The notes under the pieces: model-generated
What the model was told of the DNA's origin: nothing
The model's database searches: none
Seen by the model: only the letters and a program-made list of their open reading frames with translations
Translations under genes and position numbers: made by a program
Assembly (NCBI GenBank): GCA_002358555.1
Contig: DEPC01000055.1
Span: 1 to 9,902 of the forward strand
Origin: Hungatella sp. UBA3402
GTDB lineage: Bacteria > Bacillota > Clostridia > Lachnospirales > Lachnospiraceae
DNA: 9,902 bases
Direction of reading: 5' to 3'
Shown here: positions 6,573-9,902 of the stretch, piece after piece
Numbering within the stretch: the first letter of the stretch is position 1
Layout of the letters: every line of letters begins with the position of its first letter

Positions 6573-7046
6573 ATGAGAGGAAAATATTTGTCAAAGAGAT
6601 TATTTTGGACAATAATTGTCATTTTGTATGTGGGATTTATTTTTCATAACTCTTTTACTCCAGCAGTTGAATCTTCTAAACAAAGTGGTGGAGTGCTGGA
6701 GATGGTGTTGCAAACAGCAAGTTATCTAGGAATTGAGAGTGGCTGGGTGACAGAACATTTAATTCGGAAAACGGCACATTTTGCCGAATATTCTTTGTTT
6801 GGAATTCTGTTGGGAATTGCTGTTAGACAGTATTCTTTAGAAATTAAGTTACAAAGAGTTTTCCAGTGCTGGATAGGCACAATGGTTCCGCTGACAGATG
6901 AAACGATACAACTATTTAGTGAAGGACGGTCTGGACAAATTAGCGATGTGTGGTTGGATATATCAGGTGTTCTGACTGGTTTTTTAATGATAGGAATCTG
7001 GTTATGGGTCAGGAAAAAAGGAAAAAGAGTAAAGAAAGTGCGATAG
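6573..7046 (+). CDS. VanZ family membrane protein
   Basis: This 157-residue protein belongs to the VanZ-like family, named after the teicoplanin-resistance accessory protein VanZ; most members, like this one, are not in resistance clusters and their role is unclear. Signatures seen are RKTAHFAEYSLFGILL (65-80) and DETIQLFSEGRSGQISDVWLD (109-129). Hydrophobic segments at about 10-25, 70-85, 97-107 and 131-147 suggest an integral membrane protein with a basic C-terminal tail (RKKGKRVKKVR). The start is ambiguous: the ATG at 6573 has only a weak upstream site, whereas the in-frame TTG at 6588 (residue 6) has AGAGGA (6576-6581) six bases before it. It leads a likely operon with truA, 37 bases downstream. 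Confidence 0.85.
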   Translation: MRGKYLSKRLFWTIIVILYVGFIFHNSFTPAVESSKQSGGVLEMVLQTASYLGIESGWVTEHLIRKTAHFAEYSLFGILLGIAVRQYSLEIKLQRVFQCWIGTMVPLTDETIQLFSEGRSGQISDVWLDISGVLTGFLMIGIWLWVRKKGKRVKKVR

Positions 7047-7083
7047 AGCCAGTAGTCTAGAGAAAGGTGGATTTATAAAAAGG

Positions 7084-7854
7084 ATGAAGAAAAATATAGG
7101 GCTTCTTTTGGAGTATGACGGAAGCCGTTATGATGGCTGGCAGAAACAGAGAAATACAGATAACACGATTCAGGGAAAGATAGAAAAAGTTTTGGAGAAA
7201 ATGACTGGAAGTTTTCAGGAGGTATATGGCTCTGGAAGAACAGATGCAGGGGTTCATGCCAAGGGACAGGTAGCCAATGTTCATTTAGATACAAAACTGA
7301 CTGATGGGGAGATACAACATTATCTAAATGCCTATCTGCCAGAGGATATTCGAGTGTTGGAAGCAAAGACAGTATCTGAAAGATTTCATAGTCGTCTTTT
7401 AGCAAAAGAAAAGATTTATACATACTGGATTGATATGGCGCCAAAAAGTCCAGTATTTCAAAGAAAATATATCTATACCTTGGGAGAGAGGCTTGAGATT
7501 CAGGCAATGGAGCAGGCAGCACAAATTCTCTGTGGAACCCATGATTTTGGAAGCTTTTGTACCAGCAAAAATAAGAAGAAGTCTTCTGTAAGAACTTTAA
7601 AACAGATGGATATAACAGTTTATGGCAGCCAGTTGGAAATTACTATAGCAGCAGATGGATTTCTCTATAATATGGTGCGGATTTTGACAGGAACGCTTAT
7701 CGAGATAGGTCAGGGAAAACGAAGGATTGATTCTGTAAACCAGCTTTTAGAAGTGATTGACCGAAAAAACGCTGGATTTACGGTGCCAGCCAAGGGACTT
7801 TTTTTGACAGAGGTAGTCTACGATTCAGATATTTTTTCATCTGTGCATGAATGA
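7084..7854 (+). CDS. truA: tRNA pseudouridine synthase A
   Basis: TruA converts uridines at positions 38-40 of the tRNA anticodon stem-loop to pseudouridine and works in the cytoplasm as a dimer. The 256-residue length fits the family. The catalytic aspartate is Asp54 in GSGRTDAGVHA (49-59). Other family blocks are LEYDGSRYDGWQKQ (9-22), RFHSR (100-104), YTYW (112-115), HDFGSFC (153-159), FLYNMVRILTGTLIEIGQGK (193-212) and VPAKGL (234-239). AAAGGTGG (7063-7070) lies 13 bases before the ATG, slightly long, and there is also a purine run directly against the start. It is probably co-transcribed with the VanZ-like gene upstream and followed 60 bases later by the CDF transporter. Confidence 0.96.
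   Translation: MKKNIGLLLEYDGSRYDGWQKQRNTDNTIQGKIEKVLEKMTGSFQEVYGSGRTDAGVHAKGQVANVHLDTKLTDGEIQHYLNAYLPEDIRVLEAKTVSERFHSRLLAKEKIYTYWIDMAPKSPVFQRKYIYTLGERLEIQAMEQAAQILCGTHDFGSFCTSKNKKKSSVRTLKQMDITVYGSQLEITIAADGFLYNMVRILTGTLIEIGQGKRRIDSVNQLLEVIDRKNAGFTVPAKGLFLTEVVYDSDIFSSVHE
7804..7833 (+). promoter_or_regulatory. Weak candidate internal promoter for the CDF-sigma genes
   Basis: Inside the end of truA, a perfect TTGACA (7804-7809) is followed after 18 bases by GATATT (7828-7833, four of six matches). It would start transcription near 7840 and allow the CDF and sigma genes to be expressed apart from truA. TTGACA also occurs elsewhere within truA, so chance is a real alternative. Confidence 0.25.
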
Positions 7855-7865
7855 CAATAATAGTA

Positions 7866-7890
7866 TTAAAATAAAAGAATTATATTTTAA
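7866..7890. repeat. AT-only inverted repeat upstream of the CDF gene
   Basis: TTAAAATA (7866-7873) and TATTTTAA (7883-7890) form a perfect 8-bp inverted repeat with a 9-base spacer, 24 bases before the CDF start codon. It could be a regulator site or a weak hairpin; no match to a known metal-regulator box is clear, and AT-only repeats arise easily in this background. Confidence 0.35.
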
Positions 7891-7914
7891 TGGAAAGCGA
7901 GTAAGAGATAGCAG

Positions 7915-9105
7915 ATGACAGAACAGTTGGTAAAACGGTTCGTGAAAGATTATAAGAACACAGAAGATATCAATGTAAGAACTGCTTATGGAGTACTGGC
8001 CAGCATAGTAGGAATCTGCTGTAATTTGCTTTTGTTTACAGCAAAAATTTTTTTAGGAGTCATGGTTCATAGTATTTCGGTCATGGCTGATGCATTTAAC
8101 AATTTGTCTGATGCAGCTTCTTCTATCATTGGATTTATTGGAGTGAAGATGGCTCAAAAGCCAGCTGATGACCATCATCCCTTCGGGCATGGACGAATCG
8201 AATATATTTCTGCATTTATTGTAGCGTTTCTTGTAATCCAGGTTGGATTTTCCTTGTTTAAAAATTCTATCAGCAAAATAAGAGAACCTCAAGAGATGAT
8301 ATTTAACAGCATTTTTGTAGTGATTTTGCTGTTGTCTATTGGGGTGAAGCTATGGTTGGGAATGTTTAACAAAGCTTTGGGAAAAAGGATACATTCAACA
8401 GTGATGATGGCTACAGCAGCAGATTCTCTAGGAGATGTTGCTTCAACCTCAGCCACCATATTGTCGCTGTTGGTATTTGGCGTTTTTGATGTCAATATTG
8501 ATGGAATTGTAGGGCTTGTGGTATCTGTAGCAGTTATGGTAGGAGGAGTCAATATTGCCAAAGATACATTAGCTCCACTGATTGGGGAAGCTATTGACCC
8601 TAAAATTTATAAGGAAATAAAAGATTTTGTAGAACAATATGATGGAATTGTGGGAACTCATGATTTGATTGTTCATAACTATGGGCCGTCCAGAAGTATG
8701 GCGTCCATCCATGCAGAGGTTCCAAGTGATGAGAATATTGAGGTAAGTCATGAGATTGTGGATAGGATTGAACGGGATTGCTTTAGAAAACTAGGTGTTT
8801 TTTTAGTGATTCATATGGACCCTGTGGAGACGCATAATGAAGAGATTAATGCTATTAAAGAAGAAGTTGCCCATATTTTGGCAAGGCTGGATTCCAGGTT
8901 AGAATTTCATGATTTAAGAGTGGTAGAAGGAAATCAGAGAAGTAATTTGATTTTTGATCTTGTAATTCCAAGGGATTATAATGAGACTATGCGGGATACA
9001 CTAAGAATCAGGATTTCGGAGGAAATACAGAAACATAATCCTAAGTTTTGTTGTATCATGACTATGGAAAATAGTTTCTGTGCAGAGAATCTGGAGTCAA
9101 TCTGA
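7915..9105 (+). CDS. Cation diffusion facilitator family transporter, probably Mn(II) exporter
   Basis: The 396-residue protein exports divalent metal ions across the cytoplasmic membrane in exchange for protons. About six membrane segments span residues 24-212. The transport-site positions are visible: Asn62 and Asp66 in ADAFNNLSDAAS (TM2), and Asp170 and Asp174 in AADSLGDVAS (TM5). This ND/DD set resembles manganese exporters such as MntE, whereas zinc CDFs usually carry DD/HD. DDHHPFGHGRIEY (85-97) is the conserved loop after TM2. The cytoplasmic domain (about 215-305) is followed by an extra region of about 90 residues. The Shine-Dalgarno is poor. It sits between truA and a sigma-factor gene that almost abuts it. 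Metal specificity is inferred from the motif only. Confidence 0.9.
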   Translation: MTEQLVKRFVKDYKNTEDINVRTAYGVLASIVGICCNLLLFTAKIFLGVMVHSISVMADAFNNLSDAASSIIGFIGVKMAQKPADDHHPFGHGRIEYISAFIVAFLVIQVGFSLFKNSISKIREPQEMIFNSIFVVILLLSIGVKLWLGMFNKALGKRIHSTVMMATAADSLGDVASTSATILSLLVFGVFDVNIDGIVGLVVSVAVMVGGVNIAKDTLAPLIGEAIDPKIYKEIKDFVEQYDGIVGTHDLIVHNYGPSRSMASIHAEVPSDENIEVSHEIVDRIERDCFRKLGVFLVIHMDPVETHNEEINAIKEEVAHILARLDSRLEFHDLRVVEGNQRSNLIFDLVIPRDYNETMRDTLRIRISEEIQKHNPKFCCIMTMENSFCAENLESI

Positions 9106-9123
9106 TGATTGGTGAGGAATGGC

Positions 9124-9702
9124 ATGGAAAGAACAGCAGGAAATCGTATATTTAAGGGAGGCCGGACAGAGGAGGACCGGCTTTTGCTGTTGATGAAAAC
9201 AGGGGACCAAGATGCGTTACGGAAGTTGTATGAGATGACAGCAAAAAGTATTTATAGTTATGCCTTGTCGATTTTAAAACAGCCCCAAGATGCAGAAGAG
9301 GTGATGCAGGATACTTATTTAACAGCATGGAAACAGATAGAACAGTACAAGACTGAGGGAAAGCCCATGGCATGGTTGTTGACGATAGCCAGAAATCTTT
9401 GCTATATGAAACTCAGAAGGCAGAGAGACCATCCAGAAATAAGCTATGAAGAATTGGAGGAGGAAGAACCAGGAGAATTATGTCTCCAGATTGAACTAGC
9501 TCCAGAAAAGCAGATGCTTTTAGATGCACTCTCAGCTTTGCAGGAGGAAGAACGAAAAATAGTATTGCTTCATGATGCCGGAGATATGAAGCATAGGGAG
9601 ATTGCTGAGTATTTGGGATATCCCCTGGCAACCGTGTTATCCAAATACCGCCGAGCATTAAAGAAAATGGAAAAACAGCTTCAGAAAAATAATAATTTTT
9701 AG
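9124..9702 (+). CDS. RNA polymerase sigma factor, sigma-70 family (ECF-like)
   Basis: The product directs RNA polymerase to a set of promoters. With the ATG at 9124 it has 192 residues. Sigma region 2 lies at about 28-100 (QDAEEVMQDTYLTAWKQI, then PMAWLLTIARNLCYMKLRR), joined by an acidic linker (EELEEEEPGE) to region 4 at about 132-185 (ALSALQEEERKIVLLHDAG, then the helix-turn-helix REIAEYLGYPLATVLSKYRRAL). Region 3 is absent, as in ECF sigma factors. The frame opens earlier with TTG (9109) and GTG (9112), but GAGGA (9114-9118) five bases before the ATG favours 9124. It starts within 20 bases of the CDF stop, suggesting coupling. No anti-sigma gene follows; the next gene is a tRNA. Confidence 0.88.
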   Translation: MERTAGNRIFKGGRTEEDRLLLLMKTGDQDALRKLYEMTAKSIYSYALSILKQPQDAEEVMQDTYLTAWKQIEQYKTEGKPMAWLLTIARNLCYMKLRRQRDHPEISYEELEEEEPGELCLQIELAPEKQMLLDALSALQEEERKIVLLHDAGDMKHREIAEYLGYPLATVLSKYRRALKKMEKQLQKNNNF

Positions 9703-9760
9703 ATACTAAAACAGTTATTTAATAAAGAAAGGTAAAAGATAAAAAACTTAAAAAAAGGGG

Positions 9761-9789
9761 TTGACGAGTTTTCCAGTATATAGTATAAT
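9761..9789 (+). promoter_or_regulatory. Consensus sigma-A promoter of the tRNA
   Basis: TTGACG (9761-9766) and a perfect TATAAT (9784-9789) are separated by 17 bases. Transcription would start near 9796, at the left arm of the leader hairpin and about 40 bases before the mature tRNA end. This near-ideal promoter is typical of stable RNA genes. Confidence 0.88.
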
Positions 9790-9793
9790 GTGT

Positions 9794-9830
9794 CTTGTCG
9801 CTGAGATATGCGAGAAAAAAGAGCGACAAG
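9794..9830 (+). other. Leader stem-loop between promoter and tRNA
   Basis: CTTGTCGCT (9794-9802) pairs perfectly with AGCGACAAG (9822-9830) around a 19-base purine-rich loop. It occupies nearly the whole 5' leader of the tRNA precursor, ending six bases before the mature 5' end. No T-run follows, so it is not a terminator. It may affect processing of the precursor, or as DNA it may be a binding site at the transcription start. Confidence 0.55.
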
Positions 9831-9836
9831 AGAGAT

Positions 9837-9902
9837 TGGGCTATCGCCAAATGGTAAGGCAACGGACTCTGACTCCGTCATTTTCAAGGTTCGAATCCTT
9901 GT
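9837..9902 (+). tRNA. tRNA-Gln (anticodon CTG), 3' end outside the window
   Basis: The cloverleaf can be followed base by base. The acceptor strand is TGGGCTA (9837-9843), and the D arm is GCC-AAATGGTAA-GGC. The anticodon stem ACGGA/TCCGT (9862-9866, 9874-9878) encloses the loop CTCTGAC with anticodon CTG at 9869-9871, which reads the glutamine codon CAG. The T arm is CAAGG-TTCGAAT-CCTTG (9885-9901). The first base of the 3' acceptor strand is the last base of the window, so about six acceptor bases and the discriminator are missing. Confidence 0.95.

Noticed and set aside
6573..7046. Glycopeptide resistance gene vanZ
   Set aside because: Only family-level similarity; no other van genes are present, and VanZ-like proteins are common in genomes without such resistance.
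7073..7522. 149-codon minus-strand frame
   Set aside because: It is antisense to truA, whose catalytic and structural motifs are all intact; it has no recognisable protein features.
1..9902. CRISPR array, intact insertion sequence or known defence system
   Set aside because: No regularly spaced repeats, no transposase or recombinase gene and no recognised defence protein were seen anywhere in the window.

Overview
The window looks like chromosomal DNA of a low-GC Gram-positive anaerobe, most likely a gut Lachnospiraceae (Clostridia). This rests on the AT-rich codon use, the strong AGGAGG-type ribosome binding sites, the consensus sigma-A promoters, and protein families such as the DUF6323/DUF6179 pair that I know from that group. 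This is recognition from memory, not a search. All recognisable complete genes lie on the + strand.

Left part (1-2900): a GC-richer edge with hairpins (1-103) precedes an EcsC-family gene (104-823). A gene-poor stretch of about 540 bases follows (824-1367). It holds a probable terminator, a possible 25-codon ORF with a very strong Shine-Dalgarno, and a perfect 13-bp palindrome next to a TATAAA box. Then come an orphan P-loop kinase-like gene (1368-2189), a short spacer with a good promoter and a possible broken reading frame on the minus strand, and the tightly coupled DUF6323-DUF6179 pair (2366-3743).

Middle (3744-6572): a 190-base intergenic region with two inverted repeats leads into a cytoplasmic family 3 glycoside hydrolase (3934-6168). 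A strong, probably bidirectional terminator closes this gene. About 220 bases follow in which I see no gene, ending at a consensus promoter.

Right part (6496-9902): that promoter probably drives a co-directional cluster of a VanZ-like membrane protein, truA (tRNA pseudouridine synthase A), a CDF metal exporter with a manganese-type ND/DD site, and an ECF-like sigma factor that nearly abuts the CDF gene. A separate consensus promoter and a perfect leader hairpin precede a tRNA-Gln (anticodon CTG), which the window edge cuts off.

I found no CRISPR array, no intact insertion sequence and no rRNA. No known defence system is recognisable. The least explained items are the DUF6323/DUF6179 pair, the cryptic peptide frame near 1028-1183 and the structured DNA upstream of the glycoside hydrolase.
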